DNA of 64,000 nt. It comes from Nostoc sphaeroides. GTDB taxonomy: Bacteria > Cyanobacteriota > Cyanobacteriia > Cyanobacteriales > Nostocaceae. The position numbers and the translations under genes were made by a program. The DNA is taken from the NCBI RefSeq assembly GCF_003443655.1, contig NZ_CP031941.1, positions 5,729,001-5,793,000 on the forward strand, written 5' to 3'. This document shows positions 16,863 to 25,266 of this stretch, one piece after another. Under the pieces are notes generated by a model that ran no database searches, was not told the DNA's origin, and worked only from the letters and a program-made list of their open reading frames with translations. The stretch's first letter is position 1. The number at the start of each line of letters is the position of its first letter.

Positions 16863-18198
16863 GCGTAAGCGAAATTAGGGAAGAAGGTAGTTGAGTTTTT
16901 GACAATCATGATCTACTATTTATGTAGCAAGAATAGACATAAATGATCGTATTTGAGGCAAAACTTGAAGGACAAAACGAGCAGTATCGAGCGCTTGATG
17001 AAGCGATTCGTACTGCTCGTTTTGTGCGTAATAGCTGCCTGAGATACTGGATGGACAATAAGGGCATTGGACGCTATGACCTAAATAAATTTTGCGCTGT
17101 ACTTGCAGCCAGTATTGAGTTTCCTTGGGTTGACAAGCTGAACTCAATGGCAAGACAAGCCAGTGCTGAAAGGGCGTGGTCTGCAATCGCTCGGTTCTTT
17201 GATAACTGCAAAAAAGGTAAACCAGGGAAAAAGGGATTTCCAAAGTTTAAGAAAGAACAAACGCATGGTTCTGTTGAGTACAAAACCTGTGGATGGAAAC
17301 TTTCTGATGACCGCAGGTATATCACTTTCTCGGATGGATTTAAGGCAGGAACCTTTAAACTCTGGGGAACTCGTGACCTGCATTTCTACCAGCTTAAACA
17401 GTTTAAAAGGGTGCGGGTTGTACGTCGTGCAGATGGCTATTATTGCCAATTTTGCATTGACCAAGAGCGAGTTGAAAGACGAGAACCAACAGGAAAAACT
17501 ATTGGTATTGATGTTGGACTGAACCATTTCTACACCGATAGTAACGGAGAGACAGTCCCCAATCCTAGACATCTTCGCAAGAGTGAGAAGTCTTTGAGGC
17601 GGTTGCAACGCCGGATGTCTAAGACTAAAAAAGGTTCTCAAAACAGAATTAAGTTTAGAAATAAACTTGCACGGAAACACCTCAAAGTAAGTCGCCAGCG
17701 TAAAGACTTTGCCGTTAAGACAGCAAGGTGCGTGGTGAGGTCTAACGACCTTGTGGCGTATGAAGATTTGATGGTGCGGAATATGGTGAAAAATCACCCC
17801 TTGGCTAAGTCTATTAGTGATGCTTCGTGGTCGTTGTTTCGTGATTGGGTTGAGTATTTCGGTAAGGTGTTTGGTGTGGTCACGGTTGCCGTTCCACCTC
17901 ACTACACCAGTCAGAATTGCTCTAACTGTGGCGAGGTTGTCAAAAAGACGTTCTTAACCAGAACTCATGTTTGTCCTCATTGTGGGCATACCCAAGACAG
18001 GGATTGGAACGCAGCGCGGAACATATTAGAAAAAGGATTGAGTACGGCAGGTCACGTCGGAACTAACGCCTCTGGAGAGACTGACCAATACTTGAGTGAG
18101 GAAACTCCTTCAAGCAAGTCAACTCGTGGAAAGAGGAAACCCAGAGAGCGATCTTTGGAATCCCCACCCTCAACGAAGTAGGGTGGGGAGGATGTCAA
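16776..18198 (+). mobile_element. Complete IS200/IS605-type element carrying only tnpB (inside wbpE)
   Basis: Both ends can be placed to the base because removing 16776-18198 restores the wbpE reading frame: ATG-ATT-TAT joined to TAC-CCA-GTT reads MIYYPVP, then QDRLPVYAGKYP. There is no target duplication, as expected for this family. The element follows a TTTAT target on the left and ends on the right with hairpin 18162-18170/18180-18188 (CCCCACCCT / AGGGTGGGG) and GATGTCAA; TCAA is a known right cleavage sequence of the family. Only tnpB is present, so movement needs a TnpA in trans. Confidence 0.88.
16943..18181 (+). CDS. tnpB: TnpB RNA-guided DNA nuclease, full length
   Basis: A 412-aa TnpB with all expected parts: the N-terminal wedge/REC region (1-180), RuvC Asp190 (TIGIDVGLN), Glu274 (VAYEDLMVRN), Cys4 zinc finger Cys326/329/344/347 and the final RuvC Asp354 (QDRDWNAARN). 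Its C-terminal tail is basic and low-complexity (SSKSTRGKRKPRERS), as is usual. The TAG stop lies in the right-end hairpin, so the 3' end of the gene doubles as the template for the guide RNA. All catalytic residues being present, it is predicted to be an active nuclease. Confidence 0.92.
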   Translation: MIVFEAKLEGQNEQYRALDEAIRTARFVRNSCLRYWMDNKGIGRYDLNKFCAVLAASIEFPWVDKLNSMARQASAERAWSAIARFFDNCKKGKPGKKGFPKFKKEQTHGSVEYKTCGWKLSDDRRYITFSDGFKAGTFKLWGTRDLHFYQLKQFKRVRVVRRADGYYCQFCIDQERVERREPTGKTIGIDVGLNHFYTDSNGETVPNPRHLRKSEKSLRRLQRRMSKTKKGSQNRIKFRNKLARKHLKVSRQRKDFAVKTARCVVRSNDLVAYEDLMVRNMVKNHPLAKSISDASWSLFRDWVEYFGKVFGVVTVAVPPHYTSQNCSNCGEVVKKTFLTRTHVCPHCGHTQDRDWNAARNILEKGLSTAGHVGTNASGETDQYLSEETPSSKSTRGKRKPRERSLESPPSTK

Positions 18199-18218
18199 TA
18201 CCCAGTTCCTCAAGATCG
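18000..18218 (+). ncRNA. Predicted omega (right-end) guide RNA of TnpB
   Basis: In characterised IS200/IS605 elements the TnpB guide RNA comprises the 3' end of tnpB and the right end, with the guide formed by the first 16-20 nt outside the element. By analogy the scaffold ends at 18198, after the hairpin 18162-18188, and the guide begins TACCCAGTTCCTCAAG at 18199. The 5' boundary given is a guess. No promoter was identified. Confidence 0.4.
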
Positions 18219-18369
18219 CCTACCAGTCTATGCGGGTAAGTACCCAGCTAACCCCATCAGCTATGAGCTAGGCACCGAGGTGTTGAGTTTGCCGATTTGG
18301 CCGGAACTAGCAGATCACAAGATAACTGAAATTACCAAGGCGCTGAGAGCGGCGATCGCTGAATCGTAG
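18199..18369 (+). pseudogene. wbpE 3' fragment (C-terminal 56 codons)
   Basis: The frame reads YPVPQDRLPVYAGKYPAN... then ELGTEVLSLPIWPEL and ends RAAIAES before TAG at 18367-18369. This is the conserved C-terminal segment of DegT-family sugar aminotransferases (the TEVLSLP-W-P motif). It is separated from its 5' part by the 1423-bp tnpB element and has no start signal of its own. Confidence 0.9.
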
Positions 18370-18662
18370 GTAATTTTTGATGAATGAGCTCACAAACGAT
18401 GGATATTAGCAGTAAAAAATTTATAGTTATTGGTAGTACGGGCGTAATCGCCTAGCTACACGGTTGATTATTAACACATGCAATACTATACCACAAATTG
18501 CTGTGTTCTGGCTATCATAAAACTTTCAACTAATTTTGTTACAACATCCAGGAAAATATAGAATACTCACTAAATGGTTACTATTTTTATGTGCTTATGC
18601 GAACGAACAAAGCTAAATAGGCAAAAATATGCGGGTATGCCTTTTTACTTTTAATAAAGAGA
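18370..18662. other. Intergenic region before the glycosyltransferase cluster
   Basis: A 293-bp AT-rich gap. Near its end AGGCA (18619-18623) can pair with TGCCT (18638-18642) followed by TTTTT, a weak terminator-like or attenuator-like hairpin just 20 bp ahead of the GT2 start codon. No ORF. Confidence 0.4.
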
Positions 18663-20381
18663 ATGAAAGAAATAAGAGTGGAAGATATGTACCCTTTAGT
18701 ATCCGTTGCTATCCCCGTCTACAACGGAGCAAATTACATGCGTGATGCCATTGACAGTGCTTTGGCGCAAACATACCCTAACTTTGAGGTATTAGTTGTC
18801 AATGATGGTTCACAGGATGGGGGGGCAACTGAAGAAATTGCCCACTCCTATGGCGATCGCATTCGATATTTTTCCAAGTTTAATGGTGGAGTCGCCTCGG
18901 CTTTAAATCTGGCATTAAAAGAAGCCAAAGGTGAATACTTCTGTTGGCTTTCTCATGATGATGTTTACCTTCCAGACAAAGTAGCGAGAGAAATGGAAAA
19001 GCTCCTTTCGCTACCTGATGCTAATGCTGTGGTATTCTGTCGCTATTCGATCATGAATCCTGAGGGAAAACATCTATACGATGCTCCCCAACCGCCTGAA
19101 TTTGCACCCAGTCGAGCTGCTTATCAACTGATACTGGGACAGTGGCTTCATTGCTGCACTATCTTGGCATCCAAGGCATTATATCTTGAGAGTGGCGGTT
19201 TCCGGGAAGACTTGCCAACTACGCAAGACTACGACTTATTGGTAAAAATTGGGTTGAGGCATCCGTTTGTAGAACTACCAGAGATACTTCTAAAGGCGCG
19301 ATCGCACCCAGAACAAGGTTGTTTGACTCTTGGACACCTAAAAGAAGTCGAGCGTTTTTTTGAAGAACACATCCCGTTGTTATCTGAGGAGTATATGCAT
19401 AACAACTTTACATGGGAGGAGAGCGTTGACGCATTTATGGCATTGGGCCGTCAGATGCGCGATCGCCACTTTGCGAATGGCGTGCTGGTAGTTGCCAAGC
19501 AGTTGATTTATTGCGAAGCGCGGCGAGCAGAACCAGAAGCGTTATGGCAGGCGCTTCATGAACTAACTATCAAAGACTATGCTATTGCTTGCGAACAGCA
19601 AGCTGTCCAGACAGATCAGCATTCAACTGCACCCTATGCTGAGAACAACCTGAAAGTATTGGCGCGTCGGTGGCTTCCTCCAAAGGCTTGGGACAAACTT
19701 CGGAGCTTGCGCGATCGCCTGCAAAATACCCCAGTCTCCACTCAGCAGACTATCCAAAAGGAGGAGGAGCTACGGCTTGCTTCGCTGGATTTTAACAAAA
19801 TCTACGAAAACAACGGATTTGCGGGAACAGAGTCACGCTCTGGTGAGGGATCTACGCTCTTTCAGACTCGCATTATCCGCGAGAAAATCCCCCAATTATT
19901 AGATGAGCTAGGGGTACAACATCTTCTTGATGTGCCGTGTGGAGACTGGCACTGGATGCGCCATGTGAATCTAGCTGAGGTCTACTACACTGGTGGCGAT
20001 ATAGTTCAGACTATTATTGATAAAAATAACAAAGCCTACGGCAAAGAAAATTGCAAATTTGAATACCTAAATATTATTAGTAGCTTACTACCAAAGGCTG
20101 ATCTGATCCTCTGTCGAGATTGTTTGGTTCACCTCAACTTTATTGACGGGTTAGCTGCCCTTGAACAGTTTCGTAACAGTGGAGCAAAGTGGTTACTCAC
20201 AACCACATTCACTGAACGAGACAGCAACACTGATCTCTATGAAGGAGATATCTGGCGACCACTTAATCTAGAAAAGCCCCCTTACAATCTCCCTAAACCG
20301 GAGCGGTACATCAATGAAGGATGTACTGAGTTCGATGGTTTATTTAGCGATAAGTGCTTGGGATTGTGGCAACTGAACTAA
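18663..20381 (+). CDS. Bifunctional GT2 glycosyltransferase - class I SAM methyltransferase
   Basis: A 572-aa fusion. Residues 1-240 are a GT-A family 2 transferase (SVAIPVYNGANYMRDAIDSA, FEVLVVNDGS, WLSHDDVYLPDK with the DDD-like metal site, then TTQDYDLLVKIG). A 100-residue helical linker follows. The C-terminal 190 residues are a SAM methyltransferase (glycine-rich-like motif LLDVPCGDWHWM near 420; YTGGDIVQTII; LILCRDCLVHL). It probably adds a sugar and methylates it, or caps the chain. The annotated ATG is followed by an in-frame ATG eight codons later (MYPLVSVAIP) that could be the true start. No stop or frameshift separates the domains. Confidence 0.8.
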   Translation: MKEIRVEDMYPLVSVAIPVYNGANYMRDAIDSALAQTYPNFEVLVVNDGSQDGGATEEIAHSYGDRIRYFSKFNGGVASALNLALKEAKGEYFCWLSHDDVYLPDKVAREMEKLLSLPDANAVVFCRYSIMNPEGKHLYDAPQPPEFAPSRAAYQLILGQWLHCCTILASKALYLESGGFREDLPTTQDYDLLVKIGLRHPFVELPEILLKARSHPEQGCLTLGHLKEVERFFEEHIPLLSEEYMHNNFTWEESVDAFMALGRQMRDRHFANGVLVVAKQLIYCEARRAEPEALWQALHELTIKDYAIACEQQAVQTDQHSTAPYAENNLKVLARRWLPPKAWDKLRSLRDRLQNTPVSTQQTIQKEEELRLASLDFNKIYENNGFAGTESRSGEGSTLFQTRIIREKIPQLLDELGVQHLLDVPCGDWHWMRHVNLAEVYYTGGDIVQTIIDKNNKAYGKENCKFEYLNIISSLLPKADLILCRDCLVHLNFIDGLAALEQFRNSGAKWLLTTTFTERDSNTDLYEGDIWRPLNLEKPPYNLPKPERYINEGCTEFDGLFSDKCLGLWQLN

Positions 20382-20387
20382 TGGTCA

Positions 20388-21635
20388 ATGAAAATTGTGC
20401 AGGTTAATTACAAAGATACTGTAGGGTATCGTTTTAATGGAGGTGCTTTAATTCCGTGGTTGCGTAGTTGCGGACACAATGCCGTTCAGGCAGTGGGAAT
20501 TAAACAGTCTCTTAACGATTCCTCCGTCAATATTGTTCCACACCCGTGGCGCTTCCCAGCAGAGTTCTTCGCTCGGTTAGTACATCGAGTAGAGAGGGCC
20601 ATCAGCATTCATAACGTACTGTATCCCCAATCTTTCCTTTTGCCTTTTAATCCGGCATTCAAAGCGGCAGATGTAGTCCATTACCACATTATCCATAATG
20701 AATTCTTCAGCTATCTGGCTTTTCCTTGGCTGACTAGACTAAAGCCCACAGTGTGGTCTTTACACGACCCTTGGGCAATTACAGGGCATTGTGTCCATCC
20801 CTTCGATTGTAAGGGTTGGAAAACTGGCTGTCATCCTTGCCCACACCTTGATTATCCATTCGCCATACGCAAAGATCGAGCATGGCTTAATTACAAACTT
20901 AAAAACTTTGCTTATAAATACTCCCAGCTACATCTGATAGTCGCTAGCCAATGGATGCAAAGCTTGGTTGAGCAGTCTCCATTACTGAGTAGATTTCCAG
21001 TACATCACATACCTTTTGGATTGGACTTGAATCTCTTCTCACCAGGGAACAAAGCTGAAGCCAAAGCAAAACTTGGTATTCCTACGGATCAGATTGTTAT
21101 CAGTCTGCGGTCCCTCCAAGGGCCCTATAAGGGACTTGAGTATTCTATTAAAGCATTAGAGCTATTGCCTGCTAATGCAGCAGTTCATGTATTAACCTGT
21201 CAGGCAAAAAGCTTACTATCATCTCTGGCAGATAAGTTTCAGATCACGGAACTAGGAGAAATCGATGGTGATGCGGCAATGGTCGATTTTTTTCGTGCCA
21301 CTGACATACACCTTATGCCTTCTATGGCTGAGAGCTTTGGCATGATGGCGATAGAAGCCGCAGCTTGTGGTGTGCCGTCAGTAGTTTTCTCTGGAACGCC
21401 TTTACCAGAAGTTTGTTTTGCACCTGAAGGAGGCATCGCAGTAGAACGGGGTGATAGCCAGAAATTAGCTGAGGCGATCTACTCCCTAATTCGTGATTCA
21501 CAAAAACGAGAGTTAATGGGCTTCAGAGCCAGAGAATTAGCGGAGCAGAATTATGATTTTGATCGGTATGCTACCAGGATAATGTCGATTTATGCTCAGG
21601 CTATCGATAAGCATTCCAGAGCTAAGTTGTGGTAA
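20388..21635 (+). CDS. Family 4 glycosyltransferase
   Basis: A 415-aa GT-B transferase, six bases after the fusion gene. The acceptor half has KPTVWSLHDPWAITGHCVHP and a Cys-rich insert (FDCKGWKTGCHPCPHLD) found in a subset of GT4 enzymes acting on surface polysaccharides. The donor half has QGPYKGLEYSIKALELLP and the E-x7-E motif in AESFGMMAIEAAACGVPSVV. Cytosolic or peripheral at the membrane; the sugar is unknown. Confidence 0.85.
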   Translation: MKIVQVNYKDTVGYRFNGGALIPWLRSCGHNAVQAVGIKQSLNDSSVNIVPHPWRFPAEFFARLVHRVERAISIHNVLYPQSFLLPFNPAFKAADVVHYHIIHNEFFSYLAFPWLTRLKPTVWSLHDPWAITGHCVHPFDCKGWKTGCHPCPHLDYPFAIRKDRAWLNYKLKNFAYKYSQLHLIVASQWMQSLVEQSPLLSRFPVHHIPFGLDLNLFSPGNKAEAKAKLGIPTDQIVISLRSLQGPYKGLEYSIKALELLPANAAVHVLTCQAKSLLSSLADKFQITELGEIDGDAAMVDFFRATDIHLMPSMAESFGMMAIEAAACGVPSVVFSGTPLPEVCFAPEGGIAVERGDSQKLAEAIYSLIRDSQKRELMGFRARELAEQNYDFDRYATRIMSIYAQAIDKHSRAKLW

Positions 21636-21642
21636 ACATATC

Positions 21643-23064
21643 ATGGATGTTCTAATTGCAGATTTTGATTTCTTTTCCACTGCCGGTGGTGGGCAAACTT
21701 ACTATCGTAAGCTCGTTGAGCGTAATCCTGGCGTTCGCTTTCATTTCTTCACACGAAATTCTAATTTAGAGCAGTCTGAGCCCAATCAGGATCTAGTGTT
21801 GCCCACCAATGCTTTTCCCATTCCTTATAAATGTGACAAGCGTTTGCCATATCTTCTCAACGTCATGCCTGAACAGTTTCCTTGTATTACTCCCGAAATC
21901 ATCTATGGGATTGCGGATGAGGCAGCAAACATGGCCTACAGTGTCGCGGGTCGAACCTTCGATGTTGTCGATGTGCCAAGTTTTAGATCTGTGCTGCTAT
22001 TCCTTACAGCGATGTTCCAGTATAATGAGGTTCGATGTAGTACATACGTGTTGAGCATTCATGGATGGGCACACAAAGCCATAGATTTTTCTTGGGAGCG
22101 AGAGCGATCGCAAGCCATTGTTAAATCGCTGCTGGCAATGGAACAAGGTTGCCTGGAAGGGGCAGATATCCGCTACGAAATCTCCAAATTTAGCTTTCAG
22201 AATACCGAACAGCTAACTTCCTATCCCCTTCTGTATTACGATATTCACAATGTACTTGACTCCATCTGTACTCCGAAAACCCTGGAGCAATCAGCAGACA
22301 ATCTCCCCGATATCTGGTATCCTGCACGCCTTGATCGACAAAAGGGTGCTGATATCTTTTTGCAAATTGTGTCCCGTTTACCTAAGAATTTGTATGGTAG
22401 TATTCGCCTGTGTGGACCTGACGGGGAAGAGGCTGGGCGTACTTGGTCAGATCGAGTTCTTTCCCTAGCTCAGAGCCTTGGAGTTGAAATTTTTTATCAC
22501 GGTTCGTTAAGTCGCGATCAAGTGATTGAACAGGTTTTTTCCCAACCAAATTACTGTATATTTCCGTCGCGCTATGACTCTTTCGGTTTGGCAATCACAG
22601 AAGCGCTTTTTTCTGGATGTCCAGTAGCCGCATCCGATCAATGCGGGGCATCTCATTTTCTTCTAGAAGAATACCCAGAAATTCCCTTTACTTTGTTTGA
22701 TATCAATAACTTAGATACTGCTGTACAAAAAATTTCTGAAGACTTGGCCCAATATGCCCAACTTCGGGACAATCTTAGACTAACCCTGCTAAAGTCCCCA
22801 TTGAAGTCTTGGTCTCAAGACGCAGTGATTCCCATCTATCATTCGCAAGCAATCCAAAATCCAGCACAACGGGCTTTGATGGAGAAATATGTTTTCTCCG
22901 CAATATTAGCTGCTAAAGCTATGGAAAAATCTGTTTTTTCTACAAAAATAGCTGCTAAATTCATAAAAAATCCTTATATTCTGAGACTCTGGCGCTTGGT
23001 TAAATCTATATGCCCTATGTATTTACGCAAAATTCTGCGTAAAATGGCAAGCTTAATCAAATAA
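21643..23064 (+). CDS. Family 4 glycosyltransferase
   Basis: A 473-aa GT-B enzyme from the ATG at 21643 (MDVLIADFDFFSTAGGGQTY). A longer frame opens at 21592, but that would overlap the upstream gene by 44 bp, so the inner ATG is preferred. It has the glycine-rich N-terminal loop STAGGGQTYYRKLV, the donor motif IWYPARLDRQKGADIFLQI, and E-x7-E in SRYDSFGLAITEALFSGCPV. The last 60 residues are basic and helical (FIKNPYILRLWRLVKSI, YLRKILRKMASLIK), suggesting membrane attachment. Confidence 0.85.
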   Translation: MDVLIADFDFFSTAGGGQTYYRKLVERNPGVRFHFFTRNSNLEQSEPNQDLVLPTNAFPIPYKCDKRLPYLLNVMPEQFPCITPEIIYGIADEAANMAYSVAGRTFDVVDVPSFRSVLLFLTAMFQYNEVRCSTYVLSIHGWAHKAIDFSWERERSQAIVKSLLAMEQGCLEGADIRYEISKFSFQNTEQLTSYPLLYYDIHNVLDSICTPKTLEQSADNLPDIWYPARLDRQKGADIFLQIVSRLPKNLYGSIRLCGPDGEEAGRTWSDRVLSLAQSLGVEIFYHGSLSRDQVIEQVFSQPNYCIFPSRYDSFGLAITEALFSGCPVAASDQCGASHFLLEEYPEIPFTLFDINNLDTAVQKISEDLAQYAQLRDNLRLTLLKSPLKSWSQDAVIPIYHSQAIQNPAQRALMEKYVFSAILAAKAMEKSVFSTKIAAKFIKNPYILRLWRLVKSICPMYLRKILRKMASLIK

Positions 23065-23084
23065 GACACTCACATTCATTAGTT

Positions 23085-23870
23085 ATGCCCAGCATTCCGC
23101 ACTCCGATATTTTACTTTTGTTTAGGATGTCCAGAATGGACATCAGAAAACGTTATCTTGGAACTCTACTAGGTAGTGCATGGGCAATTATTTCTCCTTT
23201 GATAACTACTGGTCTCATCTATGTTGTGACGATTTATGGATTAAAAGCTGGGGGCGCTGTGGGGAATGCGTCCTACGTTAACTGGCTAATTTCTGGGATG
23301 TTGGCTTGGTTCTTTGTCCTGGAAATCCTGTCCACAGGAATCAATGCTATCGTAGAAAACTCTCATTTGGTTACAAAAATCCGTTTTCCATTGCGCCTAC
23401 TAGTAATGGTGAAGGTCGTCTCCGCTATGCCAATCCATATTCTGTTGATGCTGATTCTTATGCTTTTAATGGCGGTGCAAGGTGTCGGCTCCTTCGCTTA
23501 TTGGCTGCAATTGCCATACTACTTTCTCTGTGCAACGATCCTGACGCTGGGAATAAATTATCTCACTTCAGCTGCTCAGGTGTTTACCAGAGATATTGGC
23601 AGCGTTATGGGAGTTATTTTACAAGCACTATTCTGGGCTACGCCGATATTCTGGAGAGCAGACTTAATCGCCAATTCAAAATTCGGTTTTCTCCTCTACA
23701 GCCCATTCGCGTATATTATTACTGGATACCGCGATAGCCTATTCAATGGATTACCTTTTTGGCAGCGCCCGGTAGAAACCGTAATATTCTGGATCACTGC
23801 ACTATTTATTTTGTTCTTCGGTATGCTTTTCTTCCAGCGTGTTCGTCCTCACTTTGCTGATGTACTCTAA
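23085..23870 (+). CDS. wzm: ABC-2 type polysaccharide/O-antigen exporter permease (Wzm-like)
   Basis: A 261-aa integral membrane protein with six predicted helices. The N-terminal RMSRMDIRKRYLGTLLGSAW followed by ISPLITTGLIYVVTIYGL is the classic signature of TagG/Wzm/KpsM permeases. The central NSHLVTKIRFPLRLLVMVKV and the FQRVRPHFADVL C-terminus also match. It forms the channel that exports a lipid-linked glycan with the ATPase encoded three bases downstream. Confidence 0.92.
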   Translation: MPSIPHSDILLLFRMSRMDIRKRYLGTLLGSAWAIISPLITTGLIYVVTIYGLKAGGAVGNASYVNWLISGMLAWFFVLEILSTGINAIVENSHLVTKIRFPLRLLVMVKVVSAMPIHILLMLILMLLMAVQGVGSFAYWLQLPYYFLCATILTLGINYLTSAAQVFTRDIGSVMGVILQALFWATPIFWRADLIANSKFGFLLYSPFAYIITGYRDSLFNGLPFWQRPVETVIFWITALFILFFGMLFFQRVRPHFADVL

Positions 23871-23873
23871 CTT

Positions 23874-25193
23874 ATGTCTGCTCCTATAATTGCTGTTCGG
23901 AATCTGAATAAATCTTACCGTCTATATTCTAAACCTGCTGATCGGCTCAAAGAATTACTACTGCCGTGGCGTACTTGGCATTCTTCGTTTTTTGCACTCC
24001 AGGACATCAGTTTTGATCTCCAACCGACTGAACATCTTGGCATTATAGGAATGAATGGTGCTGGTAAGTCAACCCTTTTACAGATTCTGGCTGGTGTGTT
24101 AACTCCAACTAGCGGAACGGTAGAAATAAATGGGCGTGTCTCTGCACTTCTCGAATTGGGAGCGGGATTTAATCCAGAATTGACTGGGCGAGAAAATGTA
24201 GACTTTTTAGCTACAACATTGAATTCTGGAAACAAGATCACAAAAGATGCTATTGATCAGATCATCAATTTTGCTGATATTGGTGAGTTTATAGATCAAC
24301 CAGTAAAGACCTATTCGAGTGGTATGTTTGTTCGCTTGGCTTTTGCCATCAATATCATTCATGCTCCAGATATTCTCATTATTGATGAGGCGTTGGCAGT
24401 TGGTGACATTTTATTCCAGCAGAAATGTATGCGAAGTCTAACTGAGTTTTGTACTCAAGGTACTGTTTTATTTGTCAGTCACGATCCATCATCGGTAAAA
24501 AAAATCTGCACTAAAGCATTATGGCTTGAAGGCGGACGGATAAGAGAGTATGGAGATGCCAAAGAAGTTTGCGACAGATATGTTGGTGCAGCTAATGAAG
24601 CTTTTGGACGAACTTATATTGAAAATATACCAGAAGTTAAAGTTGATCAACATACATCAAATCTTGTACAAGCACCCCATCATATCTTAGGCAAGACAAA
24701 AATTAAAATTGATTTATTATCTAATCTGAAAGCAGGGTTATTTGAAAAATATGATTGTATTGGAACACGTGAAGCCGAAATTCTAGACGCATCGTTTGAG
24801 AAGATAGATGAAAGTGATTCTGTAATGTTTACAGGTAATGAGTTGTGCCGATTGGTTGTTTACGTGCGATCGCTAAAGGAATTGCCAAATGCTGTAGTTG
24901 GTTTTATCGTGAAAGATAAGCTTGGTCAGTATATTTTGGGGCTGAATTCCCTTGATTGTAAACTGCCACTCAATATATTGGCGGATCGGGTTTATGCGGT
25001 TGTCTTTGAGTTTAACTTGCCAAAAATAGCAAATGGTAATTACACTACTGATTTGGCAATTGCTGAAGGTGATGTGAACAACTATAGACAATTGCACTGG
25101 GTTTATGATGCGTTGCAATTTGCGGTTGAGAGATTGGACTATCGTGGTGTAATGATAGAACCTTTATTTGATAGTGTTTATTTGCTAGACTAG
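23874..25193 (+). CDS. wzt: Polysaccharide ABC exporter ATPase with C-terminal glycan-binding domain (Wzt-like)
   Basis: A 439-aa protein. The nucleotide-binding domain (1-245) has Walker A GMNGAGKST at 59-67, an ABC signature in VKTYSSGMFVRLAFAINI, Walker B ILIIDEALAVGD and the H-loop FVSHD. Residues 270-439 form a Wzt_C-type beta-sandwich (REAEILDASFEKIDES ... FDSVYLLD), which in E. coli O9a recognises the modified non-reducing end of the glycan before export. The extra domain implies that the substrate carries a terminal cap, consistent with the methyltransferases nearby. Confidence 0.92.
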   Translation: MSAPIIAVRNLNKSYRLYSKPADRLKELLLPWRTWHSSFFALQDISFDLQPTEHLGIIGMNGAGKSTLLQILAGVLTPTSGTVEINGRVSALLELGAGFNPELTGRENVDFLATTLNSGNKITKDAIDQIINFADIGEFIDQPVKTYSSGMFVRLAFAINIIHAPDILIIDEALAVGDILFQQKCMRSLTEFCTQGTVLFVSHDPSSVKKICTKALWLEGGRIREYGDAKEVCDRYVGAANEAFGRTYIENIPEVKVDQHTSNLVQAPHHILGKTKIKIDLLSNLKAGLFEKYDCIGTREAEILDASFEKIDESDSVMFTGNELCRLVVYVRSLKELPNAVVGFIVKDKLGQYILGLNSLDCKLPLNILADRVYAVVFEFNLPKIANGNYTTDLAIAEGDVNNYRQLHWVYDALQFAVERLDYRGVMIEPLFDSVYLLD

Positions 25194-25266
25194 GTTTTTA
25201 AATTAAGCTATTTATGTTCTTATAGTTATCACTACAAGATTTTTTTACTCTATTGTGAGGTTCGTC

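Noticed and set aside
16920..17243. Minus-strand ORF at the start of tnpB as a possible TnpA
   Set aside because: No HUH motif or catalytic Tyr context is visible, and it overlaps the TnpB N-terminus; TnpA is absent from this element.
17144..17902. 252-codon minus-strand ORF inside tnpB
   Set aside because: It lies fully opposite a motif-rich tnpB frame and shows no domain pattern; an antisense shadow.
21592..21642. Upstream start of the second GT4
   Set aside because: It would overlap the previous gene by 44 bp; the ATG at 21643 gives the usual glycosyltransferase N-terminus.
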